The notes beneath the pieces were generated by a model. That model was given only the letters and a program-made list of their open reading frames with translations. It had not been told where the DNA came from and did not search any database. Below, in pieces: positions 1-10,291 of a DNA stretch of 64,000 bases (position 1 is its first letter; every line of letters begins with the position of its first letter). Origin of the DNA: Chryseobacterium cucumeris (GTDB taxonomy: Bacteria; Bacteroidota; Bacteroidia; Flavobacteriales; Weeksellaceae); NCBI RefSeq assembly GCF_016775705.1, contig NZ_CP068760.1, positions 3,286,001-3,350,000 of the forward strand, read 5' to 3'. Made by a program: the position numbers and the translations under genes.

Positions 1-2852
1 GCCTGGGTGTAAGCACGTTCTAATGCTCTTACCTGACCTATCTGTCTTGGAGCGGTCAAGCCCAATGCTTTACCGTCACTGGATCCTCCAACGCCTTTAA
101 TTACTGAATAAATACGGTCTCCATCACGTACGGCATCCTCATATCTTTTTAAAACAAGGATGGCAATACCTTCTCCAAGAGCAATACCGTCTGCATCACT
201 GTCAAATGTAGCACATCTTCCTTTTTTGGATAGGGCATGCGTGCTGGAGAACATCAGATAATCGTTAATTCCATTGTGTAAGTCTGCCCCTCCGGCAAGA
301 ACCATATCAGATTTTCCTAATACAAGTTCCTGACATGCCAGATCAATGGCTGCCAAAGAAGAAGCACATGCTGCATCTACCGTAAAGTTTCTTCCGCCAA
401 GGTCTAATCTGTTCGTAATCCTACCTGCGATTACATTTGCCAGAATACCCGGGAAAGAATCTTCAGTCGTATGTGGGAAGGCTTCTTTTACTTCTTCATG
501 AAGTTCTCCGAAAACCTGCTTATAATATCCTCTGAAACTATAGCTGTTGGCAAGATCATTTCCTCCTTCAGCACCTATGATGACAGAAATGTTTTCTCTG
601 TTGATGTGTTTTTCTCCATATCCTGCATCTTCCATGGCACGCTTGGCAACCAATAAAGTTAACAGTTGAGTAGGTTCAATAGCGGCAAGAGATTGTGGTG
701 GAATACCGAATGCCAATGGATCGAAATCGATTTTAGGAATAAATCCTCCCCATTTGGAGTGGGATACATCCGGTCCGTCAGAATCCGGATGGTAGTATAA
801 TTCCTTATTCCATCTTTCATCGGGTACTTCAGTGACACTGTCTTTTCCAAGAATGATGTTTCTCCAGTACTCATCAAGGTTTTTAGCTCCCGGGAAAATA
901 CACTCCATTCCTACGATGGCGATGTCCAGCGGTTTTTCCGTAGAAACGGGTTCTTCCGGTAATGCCGCCTCCTGAATATGTTCGTAATTGTCTACAACGC
1001 TTTGATGAAGTGCTGCCAATGAGATCACACGGTTCTGCATGGTGGCTACCTGTCCAATCATATACATTCCCAAATCCAGCTGATCCTCTTTAGGAATATT
1101 GACAAGCTTATCACCCTGTCGTTCTATGCCTTTAGCAGCAATACGTAAACGGCCTACATTTAATTTTTCAAGCTGTTCCCAGACTTGTTTTTTATCCATT
1201 CCGGCAGCAAGAAGTTTTGCTTTTTCGGTATTGAAATGGTGGGCAAAAGCTGTATTTAAACAACGGGTTTCGTGTCCTGGAGCTGTTTCCAGCAAGACCG
1301 TATCTTTCGCCTGCATAGCCTGGGACTGAAATTCTTCCTGAATGGCTCCTGTCTGTACAGCTTCATGAGTATACAGATAGGCTGTACCCATCAATACCCC
1401 GATTTTTACTCCTCTTGCAGCCAACGGAGCTGTCATGATGGAAACAAATGCCGTTGAAAAGGCGTTATGAATTCCCCCTGCAAAAAATACACTGATGTTT
1501 TCAGGATGCTCTTCTTTTAAAATACGTTCAATTTGTTTTTCCCAAAGAACTGTGCTGGACAGAGGTCCTACGTGGCCTCCGCATTCACGTCCTTCAAAAA
1601 TAAAGTTTTTAGCTCCTTCTTTCAGGAAAATATCCAGAAGAGCGGGGGAAGGAACGTGTAAGAATGATTTTATTCCGGCTTTTTCAAATACTTTAGCCTG
1701 TGCGGGTCTTCCTCCTGCAATTAAAACTACCGGAGGTTTTGCTTCCAATATATAAGAGGTTTGCTCATCTCTTAATTCCTGAGGGGCAAATCCTAAAATT
1801 CCTACTCCCCATGTTTTTTCTCCGGCCAGCTTTTTGGTGTCCATTACCAGAGACTTTGCAGATTCTCCTTTCAATAAGGATAAAGCAACAAAAGGTAAAG
1901 CTCCGGCATCTGCTACCGCGTTGGCAAATGAAGGAACGTCACTCACACGGGTCATCGGGCCCTGAGCAATAGGATATTGCAGTCCCAGTTCCTGAGCTAA
2001 AGAGTTTCCTTTATCAATTACTTTGAGTGCTTTTGCCTGCTTCAGATGTCCGTACATGGCTTCTTTGAAACCGAAAATAAGTTTTTTCAGTGTTTTGAAG
2101 TCTTCATACAGATCTGTGGCCAGCGAAATGTCCTGTCCCATTGGAATGTAACAAGTGCTGAGATCCAGGCCTGTAAAATATTGTTTCAGATCTCCGGCAG
2201 TTGTATTCTCGGGTAAGGAAGGTGAGTTGGGTCTCACCAATACACGATGGTTGGCAATCACCTTAGTTTCTGTACCATTCAGTTTTGAGCATACTTCTTT
2301 GAGGTCCTGAGGAACTGAACTTTCGGGGAACAACGCTAGCTGGCTGTCCAGTACAATTCCTGTTGCTCCCAAAGCTTTTGTTGCCGCTGCGGTATGGAGA
2401 CCTATTCCTCCCTGTACCCACACCGGAATGCTCTGGATTTCTTTGATCACACGCTGGAATAATACAAACGTGGATTCATAGCCTACCCATCCGCCTGCTT
2501 CATTTCCTTTGATAATGATTCCTTCTGCTCCCGCCTGTTCAGCCTGTCTTGCTTCTTCCAGACTGGTTACCTGATAAACTGCAGGCAGCGCAGAGGGCTT
2601 AGACATTCCGAATGGAAGGATCGCAAATCTTACCTTTTCAGGAATTTGAAGAGAGACGAAGTTGTCTGCAGAAAAATAAATACCATAAGATGGTACGTCT
2701 ATCTGATCAAGTTGATGTAACGCTTCCTGTGCAGCCGTTATCTCATTTCCTAAACTTAAAACGGGAAATGCACCCGCCTGGTGTAGTCTGGATATAAGAG
2801 TAACGTCCGGCTTTTCAAAAGGCGTCAGTCCAATAATGGTTAAGTTTTTCAT
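1..2852 (-). CDS. Type I polyketide synthase-like protein: two NPD/FabK-like modules then ketosynthase (partial)
   Basis: Partial gene: the frame runs from an ATG at 2852 to the window edge with no stop, about 950 residues, so the C-terminal part lies outside. Residues 1 to about 600 hold two tandem TIM-barrel modules of the nitropropane-dioxygenase/FabK type, the class that serves as trans enoyl reductase (PfaD-like) in polyunsaturated fatty acid and polyketide synthases. The second module keeps the E-C-G-G-H motif (His427); in the first the same place reads E-A-G-G-W (Trp122), so it may be catalytically dead. From about residue 638 a ketosynthase begins (IAIVGMECIFPG) with active-site Cys829 in VDAACASS, the form seen in PUFA/PKS ketosynthases. 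Acyltransferase and carrier domains are expected beyond the window. The product is unknown. The stretch upstream carries a decayed copy of the 5' end. Confidence 0.85.
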   Translation of the reverse strand, partial: MKNLTIIGLTPFEKPDVTLISRLHQAGAFPVLSLGNEITAAQEALHQLDQIDVPSYGIYFSADNFVSLQIPEKVRFAILPFGMSKPSALPAVYQVTSLEEARQAEQAGAEGIIIKGNEAGGWVGYESTFVLFQRVIKEIQSIPVWVQGGIGLHTAAATKALGATGIVLDSQLALFPESSVPQDLKEVCSKLNGTETKVIANHRVLVRPNSPSLPENTTAGDLKQYFTGLDLSTCYIPMGQDISLATDLYEDFKTLKKLIFGFKEAMYGHLKQAKALKVIDKGNSLAQELGLQYPIAQGPMTRVSDVPSFANAVADAGALPFVALSLLKGESAKSLVMDTKKLAGEKTWGVGILGFAPQELRDEQTSYILEAKPPVVLIAGGRPAQAKVFEKAGIKSFLHVPSPALLDIFLKEGAKNFIFEGRECGGHVGPLSSTVLWEKQIERILKEEHPENISVFFAGGIHNAFSTAFVSIMTAPLAARGVKIGVLMGTAYLYTHEAVQTGAIQEEFQSQAMQAKDTVLLETAPGHETRCLNTAFAHHFNTEKAKLLAAGMDKKQVWEQLEKLNVGRLRIAAKGIERQGDKLVNIPKEDQLDLGMYMIGQVATMQNRVISLAALHQSVVDNYEHIQEAALPEEPVSTEKPLDIAIVGMECIFPGAKNLDEYWRNIILGKDSVTEVPDERWNKELYYHPDSDGPDVSHSKWGGFIPKIDFDPLAFGIPPQSLAAIEPTQLLTLLVAKRAMEDAGYGEKHINRENISVIIGAEGGNDLANSYSFRGYYKQVFGELHEEVKEAFPHTTEDSFPGILANVIAGRITNRLDLGGRNFTVDAACASSLAAIDLACQELVLGKSDMVLAGGADLHNGINDYLMFSSTHALSKKGRCATFDSDADGIALGEGIAILVLKRYEDAVRDGDRIYSVIKGVGGSSDGKALGLTAPRQIGQVRALERAYTQ

Positions 2853-2930
2853 GGCGTGATAATTATTGAATGATAGCAGAGATTCATAACAACATACTTT
2901 GCCTTTCGGTAATAAGGCAATTGCTTATCA

Positions 2931-3089
2931 TTATGATATAATAAAATTGGTTTTTGTTAGATCGTTAACGAATTGAATCGTTTTATGGTAATTATTCAAT
3001 GATCTATTGTTCTGGAATAGATTGCATAGTACAAGGTTAGAGTCCGGTTGTTCAAAGGGCATCAGCCTGATTTTGGTCAAGTTTTTCAT
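2931..3089 (-). pseudogene. Duplicated 5' stump of the neighbouring PKS-like gene
   Basis: A 52-codon frame on the minus strand starts MKNLTKIRLMPFEQPDSNL, against MKNLTIIGLTPFEKPDVTL for the intact gene 80 bases downstream. The DNA matches too over about 60 bases, and the short stretch upstream of each ATG (around 'ttcataacaa') is similar. After about 20 codons the likeness stops and the frame runs into AT-rich DNA. I read it as the leftover of a tandem duplication that included the start region. It could still be translated as a small leader, but nothing in it suggests a function of its own. Confidence 0.6.
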
Positions 3090-3626
3090 AGCATTTACGG
3101 TATTGGGATAGTTAATGTTATTTCATAACAAAACATCAATATCATTGGGATGTGCAATGATATTTTGTTATGATGAAATAAAAATAATAAAATTATATAA
3201 TATGCTTAATCATAAATGCAATTTGATAACTATTTTTTAATGAAAAAAGTGTAATTATTCAAATGCTATTAAAGTATATTTATTGTTTTATTATTCTTAG
3301 AAACGTGACGATACAATCTTAGTAATTTTAACTATAACTATTTATAGTTAAAAAAATGTTAAGCAAATATAGGAATAAAAAATAAAATATTTCAAAAACA
3401 AGAGATTTGTTTTGAGTAATATTACAAAAAAATAATATACAGTGATAAGAGTCGGAAAGTGTAAGAATCTCCTTTGTCAATCTGATAAATGGACAGTGCA
3501 AATTTATATAAAATTAATCAATATATTGTGATTTAATTTAAATTATTTATGAATTTTTCCTATCCTTTTGATAAAGAAATAGATAGGATATTTTAAGAAT
3601 AATTAATATATGTTTCCGAAATTCAT

Positions 3627-3661
3627 AAAAAAAACAGTAAGTGTTTGATATGCTTACTGTT
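3627..3661 (-). terminator. Intrinsic terminator downstream of the glutaminase gene
   Basis: Perfect 9-bp stem (AACAGTAAG / CTTACTGTT) with an 11-nt loop. On the minus strand it is followed by a run of eight T. It lies about 120 bases past the glutaminase stop. Confidence 0.7.
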
Positions 3662-3781
3662 TCTTATGTGTCGATTGTTGTTGTTTTTGTTAATAAGCCA
3701 TTGGCATGCTTTGTGGGATCATTGAAGTAAAATTCCTTTCAGTGAGCAGGATTGCAGGTGAGTTGTTGTTGGTTTAAAAAA

Positions 3782-4795
3782 CTAAAAGATACTTAATCCA
3801 TACTGTTTGGCCAGATCTAAAATCATATGATAGCCGGCCAGAGAATTTCCATGCTGGTCTAAAGCAGGACTGAAAACTCCGATTCCTATTTTTCCCGGAA
3901 CACTTACGGTAATTCCGCCTCCTACACCGGATTTGCTTGGCAGTCCTACCATTCTGGAATATTCACCGCTGAACTCATACATTCCGGCAGTCAGCATTTG
4001 TGATTCTATCAGTTTGGCCATATCGGCATTTTTAAAAGTGGTATCTCCGTCGAATCTTACGCACTGGTTGGCAAAGAAATAACCTATTTTAGCAAGATCC
4101 TCAGCGGTAAGTTCAATGGAACACTGCTTGAAATAGTTGTCCAGCTGGTCTTCATTTCCCGAAATCAGTCCGCTGTTTTTCATAATATAAAACATTCCAC
4201 GGTTGCGGTGTCCTGTTGATTTTTCAGATTCGTAAACTGATTTGTTGTAATCTATGGACGGGTTTTTGGTGATGTACCTTACCATATCCAGTATCTTCAG
4301 GAATGGTTTTTCTCCGTCACCGGAAATTAATGAAGTAGTAAGAATTGCCCCTGCATTCATCATAGGATTAAGCGGCTTTCCTGTAGTTTCAAGGTTGGAA
4401 AAATGGTTGAAAGGTTTGTCGGAACCGAAATATCCCATTTTATCAAAGATATTGGTTTCTCCTTTTTCATTGACAGCCACCATTAATGATATGATTTTGG
4501 AAATGCTCTGCATGGTGAATTTTTTATTGACATCTCCGGCATTGAATACTTTCCCATTTTTGTCTACCACTGAAAAGGCTATTGCTTTAGCATCCATTTT
4601 TCCCAGTTCAGGAATGTAATCGGCTACTTTTCCCTGGCTGTAATAAGCTCTGTTCTTCTCCAGGATACTGTTTAAGGTTTTGTCCGAAATGGTTGAGATA
4701 TCTGCGGTTTTCTGAGCATAAACAATTGTGTTTAAGGAAATAAAAGCTGCTGTACAGATTCCTTTGGCAGAAAATAAAAAGCTGTTGTTTTTCAT
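3782..4795 (-). CDS. glsA: Glutaminase A, exported
   Basis: Hydrolyses L-glutamine to glutamate and ammonia. The 337-residue protein matches the serine-dependent glutaminase family over its length: the S-I-S-K motif at residues 97-100 gives the catalytic serine/lysine pair (FTMQSISK), NAGAI follows at about 151, and KSGVGGG lies near residue 290. Unlike the usual cytoplasmic enzymes of about 310 residues, it begins with a Sec signal peptide ending in VYAQ at about 28, so it should act in the periplasm. The start at 4795 is supported by the signal peptide and by a TAnnTTTG box at 4842-4849. It stands alone with its own terminator. An exported glutaminase suggests use of extracellular glutamine as a nitrogen or carbon source. 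Confidence 0.92.
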   Translation of the reverse strand: MKNNSFLFSAKGICTAAFISLNTIVYAQKTADISTISDKTLNSILEKNRAYYSQGKVADYIPELGKMDAKAIAFSVVDKNGKVFNAGDVNKKFTMQSISKIISLMVAVNEKGETNIFDKMGYFGSDKPFNHFSNLETTGKPLNPMMNAGAILTTSLISGDGEKPFLKILDMVRYITKNPSIDYNKSVYESEKSTGHRNRGMFYIMKNSGLISGNEDQLDNYFKQCSIELTAEDLAKIGYFFANQCVRFDGDTTFKNADMAKLIESQMLTAGMYEFSGEYSRMVGLPSKSGVGGGITVSVPGKIGIGVFSPALDQHGNSLAGYHMILDLAKQYGLSIF

Positions 4796-4841
4796 AGGGA
4801 AGGTGTATTCAAATATAATGTTGATGATAAGCCTTAAAAAA

Positions 4842-4849
4842 CAAAGATA
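4842..4849 (-). promoter_or_regulatory. Bacteroidetes -7 box of glsA
   Basis: On the minus strand TATCTTTG fits the TAnnTTTG consensus, 47 bases before the start codon. No clear -33 box was seen. Confidence 0.5.
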
Positions 4850-5328
4850 AAGTATTTTAATCTTGTCAGCAATTCTCTTTATCGTGGTTATGAATATCGG
4901 TGCAGGTGGGTATAGGTGTCGCTAATAGAAGAAGATTAAATTGTCGGATTACATGAGAAATTTTTAAGAAAAGAAATGGATAAAAGTTTGTTGTTTTACC
5001 TGTTTTTATATGTGATTAATTTTAATTTAAATTATTGTTTTAAAGTAAAAAATTAATTTTATTTAATTTTTTGTTGTTTGTTTTGGTTTTTAATAAGCTA
5101 AAATGAATGATTTTATTCTATCAAAATGAGGTTAGAGCGCCTACATTGACCGTAGCATAAGGATTTTTTTACATAACTAATATGTTGGTGAAATAGCATA
5201 TAATCACGAATTTGTTTATATTGTTGAAATTCAGTTGTGAAATAATGTTATTTTTTCACGATTAAATGATTTTTGTATTATTATTTTTATTAATTTGACA
5301 AAAAATTAATAACACTTTTTTAATAACT
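4850..5328. other. AT-rich intergenic region between divergent genes
   Basis: About 480 bases with no credible frame. A near-consensus -7 box (TTAATTTG, 5290-5297) may drive the large gene starting at 5329. Nothing else recognised. Confidence 0.5.
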
Positions 5329-8300
5329 ATGAAAAACAACACCTACTTTGGCAGGCAGCACGTCTTCAGATGGCTCCTGCTATGTTGGCTTCTGGTACCC
5401 TGGGTACTGCAAGCACAAGCTCAAATTACATGGACCGAAGAGGTCGGTTGCCAGGAATTCCGTGGCGAAAAAGAAGGTCAGGTTCCTGACAACGGTATCG
5501 CCAGTTCCTACATCAATTCTGCGCAGTGCCTCCGCGTCTGCGAGAAATCGATAGACCCTGTCAAATATCTTGTTCAGGGATCCAACGTTTCTAATGTACA
5601 ATGGTCAGTTTCAGGAGGAACTGCCACAATTTCCGGAACCGGAAATACCCTGGCGTATGTTACGTGGGGTGCCGCTGGTAATGGATCTTTACAGGCTGTT
5701 ATCACATACAATGACGGAACTGTGGAAACACAGACCATCTGTATTGAAAAAATCAACAGACCTATTGCTAAGTTTGAATTGCTTAATCTGGATTACACGG
5801 TATGTAATAATACAACGGTGTATTTTGATAACCTTTCCGAACAAAACGGAGGGTCAGATATTGTCAATTATTTCTGGCAGTTCGGAGATGGAACTACTTC
5901 CACTTCCACAGCTTTTGAACCGTCTCATGTCTACACTAATCCCGGTAATTATACCATTCAGCTTACCGTAACCAATAAGTGCGGATGCCAGAGCAAGTAC
6001 AGAAAGGAAATCAAGGTAGTAAAATCTTATCCTGTACAGATCAATTGTGCTTCTGTAGTATGTGAAGGAAGTACTGAGAAATACAATGCTCAGGATGGGT
6101 GTAACAAAGGACAATGGAAAGTTATTGGTGGAAACATTATAAACAATAACGGTAACGAAATTGAAGTAGTTTGGGATCAGGTGGATCCTCTGGACGGTTT
6201 CGGGTATGTCATGTATATGTCTGAATGTGCCTGCCCTGAATGGACTACAGTTAAAATCCCAGTGATTTTAAAGAATGCAAAAGTTAAAGGACAGGATAAA
6301 GTATGCGCCGGAAAGCAATATACCTATTCTATTCCTCAATGGCCTACGACAAAAGTTAACTGGAATGTATCCGGGCCTGGAACAGGGCTGCTGGTTAATA
6401 CCCAGCAGAGAAATGAAATTGTTTTCTCGGCTACTCAGCCCGGAACATATCACCTTGAGGCCACCTACTACAATACTTTATTAGCTTGTGAAGGAAATGC
6501 CTCAATTGATATCACTGTTGAACAGCCTGTAACGATAAGCGGCGGTACGGATGAGATCTGTGCGGGAACAAGCCAGACATTTACAGCTACCCCTAATGTA
6601 CCTGTTATCTGGAAAGTAACTACCGGAGGCTCTACTGTGACTTCGGGAGTAGTATCCGGGCCATTCAGCTATACTTTTAACACCGCGGGAACCTATACTA
6701 TCGTTGCTGTGAAGCAAGGAGGAGATTGTGAAAGTAACCCAAGAATTATTAAGGTATTACCAATTCCGCAGCCCCCTACAGGAACTATTTCAGGTGAGAC
6801 AAAAGTATGTCCTGGAAAACCTTATGTGTATACCATCAGTTCAGTGGATCCGGGAATGGTTCCGGTTTGGAGTGTTACTAACGGAACAATCCAGGGTAGT
6901 AATGCAGGATCTTCTGTAACGGTTATCTTTAATACGGGTGCTTCATCCTATTCAGTATCTGCACAGAATAAATCGATGAGTAATGCAGGATGTCTTTCTG
7001 CTCCGATTTCGTTCAGTGTAGCGCCGTTAGACCTTAATACCATTACGGTTAATCCTAATCCGGGCGGACCTTTCTGTCCGAGCAGCACACAGACATTTAC
7101 TGCAAATCTGAACGGTATTGTTCCTGATTTTATGGAATGGACATTCGCAAGTCCTAACTTCGGAAGTGTTGTAGGAGGACAGGGTACCAGTAACATTACT
7201 GTCAACTTCAACGAAATCTCTACAACAAGCAGCACTATGCTGAACCTGAGAGTTGTAAAATGTGGAGTTACAAAAATCATCAGTGTTCCGGTATCTTTAT
7301 TACCGCTTCCTGTGGTAAGCTTCACAAATGTTGGAGGAATCTGTTTAGGTTCCAACCTTACATTCTCTGTTAATCAGGGATCAATCACTTCAGCAACGGG
7401 TGTAACTTTCACTTTTGCAAACGGAAATACCTATAATACCACTTATAATCCATCAGGAAATTACAGCTTCCCTAATAACGGATATATTCAAAACGGATCA
7501 GGAAGTAACGTTTCTCAAACGGTTACAGTAACTTATACAGGAACTAACGGATGTAACTATAAGCCTACTGCAAGCGCAAACTTTACAATCTATCCTGAAA
7601 CTATTATTACAGTTTCTCCGGTATATAATATCCTGGTATGTGATCCTACAACAATGACACCGTATACGCTTACGGCAAATAGTTCTACAGGACTTACCAA
7701 TATTACTTCCTGGCAGTGGTTCCAAAACAATTCACCTATATCAGGTGCTACAACCAACTCATACACCATAGGCGGTGCAGGTGCTTTTGGAACTTATAGA
7801 GTACAGGCTGTAGATATTAATGGTTGTGTGGTTTCTTCACAGAATATTAATGTGAGCCAGCTTTGCCCAAGCAGCGGAACTTGTAATACAGATCCTCAGA
7901 TCAACTTTACAGCTGCGTGGTCAGGTTGTAATACAATTTCAACATCAGGGTTAACGTATAACGGAACTCCTGATCAGATAGAATGGTCATCAGACAACGT
8001 ACTTACTTTAACTTCTCCTCAGGGACAGCCTACAGCAACGTATCAGACTACACTTGCAGGAGCACATATTGTTTTTGTACGTTTAAGATATGGTTCATGC
8101 TGGTACAGCAAAGCAGTAGAAGTAAGAAAGAACTACGAGCCTAAATTCAGTGTAAGCACGGTGTGCAGCGGAGGCGGATATAATGTGACTCTGTTTAACA
8201 GTTCTACTATATTTGAGATTAACCAGTCATCTATTACGTATACATTCACCAGCCCGGGTCAGCCAACTCAAACAGGACAGACGGCTACTTATAACAACCT

Positions 8301-10221
8301 TGCGCCAGGTACTTATACCTTCACCATGACAATGTCTGCGCCAGGGAAACCAGCGTGTACCACTACACAGACGATTACATTAGCTCCGGTTCCTAGTACC
8401 AGCTTCCTGGTTCCGGCATGGCTATGTGTACGTGAACCTATTACATTCACTGCACCGGGATACAACTCGGCTAATACCTACACATGGCTTTTTGATGGTA
8501 CAGCGTATGTAGCTTCGGGAGCAACTGCTACGGTTACCTATAATACAAGTGGTGCCAAGACAATACAGCTAAAAGTAACTACTCCTAACGGATGTGTATA
8601 TATTTCACCAATTGCAAACATTAGCGTGAATGAAGCTTCCATTGATGGTAATATTTCACCTGTTAACGTAGTTGCCTGTGCAGGATCTGTTCCTACACTT
8701 GTATTTAATGGTTCGGTAGGAACTGCCAGCCAGTATATCTGGATGAATGGTTCACAGCCGGTGCCTGGAGCTCCAAATTCAATGACATTCACGCCTACTC
8801 AGTCGGGAACTTACTGGCCGGTATTGGTATCACCTGATGGTTGTAAAACAAGCATCATGAGTACTAAACCTGCAACAGTAACGGTTAAAAATGCTCCATA
8901 TGTAAATATTTCTGGTAAAGCTACTATCTGTGCAGGATCTTCTACCATACTGACTGGTCTTGTAACAGATAATACATTAGAATACCAATGGAAGAAAGCA
9001 GGTTCAGTAGTTATACCATGGACTTCTGCTCCTTATCCGATCACTCTTAATACAGGATCATTAGCTGCAGGTACTTATGTTTATACTCTTGAGGTAAGAA
9101 CTCCGGGTACATCAGGATGTGTAAGCTCTAAAAACTTTACCCTTACGGTAAGTAATCCGCCATCATCTATTACGGCAACGTATAGTTTGGTAAGCTGCCA
9201 GCCTTATAAAATCCAGTTAACCGCATCAGGACCATCTACAGGAAATTATAACTGGAGTAATGGAATGTCTGGTCAGACAATTACAGTCAATGAAGGTGGT
9301 GTATTCCAGGTTACTTATACTGCGCCAAGCGGTTGTAAAGTATCCAGCTCTGTAGAAGTACCATTAAGCCTTGAAAGCCTGATGTGGGTATTCCCTACAG
9401 GATGCTATGATGAATGTCTTAGAGAGAAGAATTACATTATAGGACCAAAAGGGGTATTTGATCATCATGACTGGATGTTGTTCGGAAACAGTATTCAAAC
9501 CGGGAACAATAACTTTATCTTCCCGTTATATATCGGCTCTCCTGGTACATACCAATTACAGGTAAATCACTTAGGATGTCAGTATACATCAGGAACCATG
9601 AATTACTATCCAGGTAAAGATTGTGGATACGAAACAGATTGTAAGATTGAAGGAGATATTAAACCAATGAAGTGGGTAGGAGACCATTACTCTGTTTCTG
9701 GTATTATTCACAATGCCGGAGGACAGCCAATAAGTCTTAACGTTTCAAGTGTTAACGGATACGGAACTTATATTCCGTCTATTATTACCATTCCTGCAGG
9801 AGGGGTATATGATTTGAATGCTAATCCATTAGCTTTCTATCCAAATCCGAATTTCCAGGGCACAGACGAGGTTTTATTCTATAATGAGACATGTAAGTTT
9901 AGTACCAAAGCGGTAGATCCGGAATGGATAGGCATGAGAAGTGCATCAAGAAGTGTTACCGCTGCTGCTGTTTCTTCTCTGAAAATGATACCAAATCCTG
10001 CGAAGGAAAAAGTGAAAATCTCATACAATACAGGTAACGAAAAGTTACTGGCAAAACAGATTACAGTTTTTGATGCCATGGGCAATGTCAAATTCCGTAA
10101 AGAAGTGAAAGCGGCTTCCGGAGAGGTAGACGTGGAAGTTTCCAGCTGGCTGCAAGGCGTTTATATCGTTATTGTACAAACGGGAGACACATCATTACAA
10201 GGGAAACTAATTAAAAATTAG
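5329..10221 (+). CDS. Giant secreted Ig/PKD-repeat protein with T9SS sorting domain
   Basis: A 1630-residue exported protein. An N-terminal signal peptide ends near VLQAQAQ (about residue 32). One clear PKD domain lies at about 145-230 (F-W-Q-F-G-D-G-T, then H-V-Y-T-N-P-G-N-Y-T). Most of the rest is a string of Ig-like/PKD-like beta modules of about 80-100 residues, many opening with a cysteine in C-x-G-x motifs and rich in Thr, Ser, Gly and Asn. The last 75 residues are a type A T9SS C-terminal domain (MIPNPAKEKVKISY ... GVYIVIVQTGD ... GKLIKN), which directs passage through the outer membrane and anchoring or release at the surface. The function is probably adhesion or matrix, but no catalytic domain is visible. 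A terminator follows at 10234. Base composition is richer in GC than the defence genes. Confidence 0.88.
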   Translation: MKNNTYFGRQHVFRWLLLCWLLVPWVLQAQAQITWTEEVGCQEFRGEKEGQVPDNGIASSYINSAQCLRVCEKSIDPVKYLVQGSNVSNVQWSVSGGTATISGTGNTLAYVTWGAAGNGSLQAVITYNDGTVETQTICIEKINRPIAKFELLNLDYTVCNNTTVYFDNLSEQNGGSDIVNYFWQFGDGTTSTSTAFEPSHVYTNPGNYTIQLTVTNKCGCQSKYRKEIKVVKSYPVQINCASVVCEGSTEKYNAQDGCNKGQWKVIGGNIINNNGNEIEVVWDQVDPLDGFGYVMYMSECACPEWTTVKIPVILKNAKVKGQDKVCAGKQYTYSIPQWPTTKVNWNVSGPGTGLLVNTQQRNEIVFSATQPGTYHLEATYYNTLLACEGNASIDITVEQPVTISGGTDEICAGTSQTFTATPNVPVIWKVTTGGSTVTSGVVSGPFSYTFNTAGTYTIVAVKQGGDCESNPRIIKVLPIPQPPTGTISGETKVCPGKPYVYTISSVDPGMVPVWSVTNGTIQGSNAGSSVTVIFNTGASSYSVSAQNKSMSNAGCLSAPISFSVAPLDLNTITVNPNPGGPFCPSSTQTFTANLNGIVPDFMEWTFASPNFGSVVGGQGTSNITVNFNEISTTSSTMLNLRVVKCGVTKIISVPVSLLPLPVVSFTNVGGICLGSNLTFSVNQGSITSATGVTFTFANGNTYNTTYNPSGNYSFPNNGYIQNGSGSNVSQTVTVTYTGTNGCNYKPTASANFTIYPETIITVSPVYNILVCDPTTMTPYTLTANSSTGLTNITSWQWFQNNSPISGATTNSYTIGGAGAFGTYRVQAVDINGCVVSSQNINVSQLCPSSGTCNTDPQINFTAAWSGCNTISTSGLTYNGTPDQIEWSSDNVLTLTSPQGQPTATYQTTLAGAHIVFVRLRYGSCWYSKAVEVRKNYEPKFSVSTVCSGGGYNVTLFNSSTIFEINQSSITYTFTSPGQPTQTGQTATYNNLAPGTYTFTMTMSAPGKPACTTTQTITLAPVPSTSFLVPAWLCVREPITFTAPGYNSANTYTWLFDGTAYVASGATATVTYNTSGAKTIQLKVTTPNGCVYISPIANISVNEASIDGNISPVNVVACAGSVPTLVFNGSVGTASQYIWMNGSQPVPGAPNSMTFTPTQSGTYWPVLVSPDGCKTSIMSTKPATVTVKNAPYVNISGKATICAGSSTILTGLVTDNTLEYQWKKAGSVVIPWTSAPYPITLNTGSLAAGTYVYTLEVRTPGTSGCVSSKNFTLTVSNPPSSITATYSLVSCQPYKIQLTASGPSTGNYNWSNGMSGQTITVNEGGVFQVTYTAPSGCKVSSSVEVPLSLESLMWVFPTGCYDECLREKNYIIGPKGVFDHHDWMLFGNSIQTGNNNFIFPLYIGSPGTYQLQVNHLGCQYTSGTMNYYPGKDCGYETDCKIEGDIKPMKWVGDHYSVSGIIHNAGGQPISLNVSSVNGYGTYIPSIITIPAGGVYDLNANPLAFYPNPNFQGTDEVLFYNETCKFSTKAVDPEWIGMRSASRSVTAAAVSSLKMIPNPAKEKVKISYNTGNEKLLAKQITVFDAMGNVKFRKEVKAASGEVDVEVSSWLQGVYIVIVQTGDTSLQGKLIKN

Positions 10222-10233
10222 TGACTTATAAAT

Positions 10234-10263
10234 CAGTGTTCTCTTCGGAGAGCACTGTTTTTT
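10234..10263 (+). terminator. Intrinsic terminator after the giant T9SS gene
   Basis: A 10-bp stem (CAGTGTTCTC / GAGAGCACTG, one G-U pair) with a 4-nt loop, followed by six T. Confidence 0.8.
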
Positions 10264-10291
10264 ATAGTATGTGATAATTAAATGAATTTAT

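Noticed and set aside
5348-9952. Many antisense and out-of-frame open frames inside the large T9SS gene
   Set aside because: They are shadows of the strongly coding main frame, without promoter or recognisable domains.
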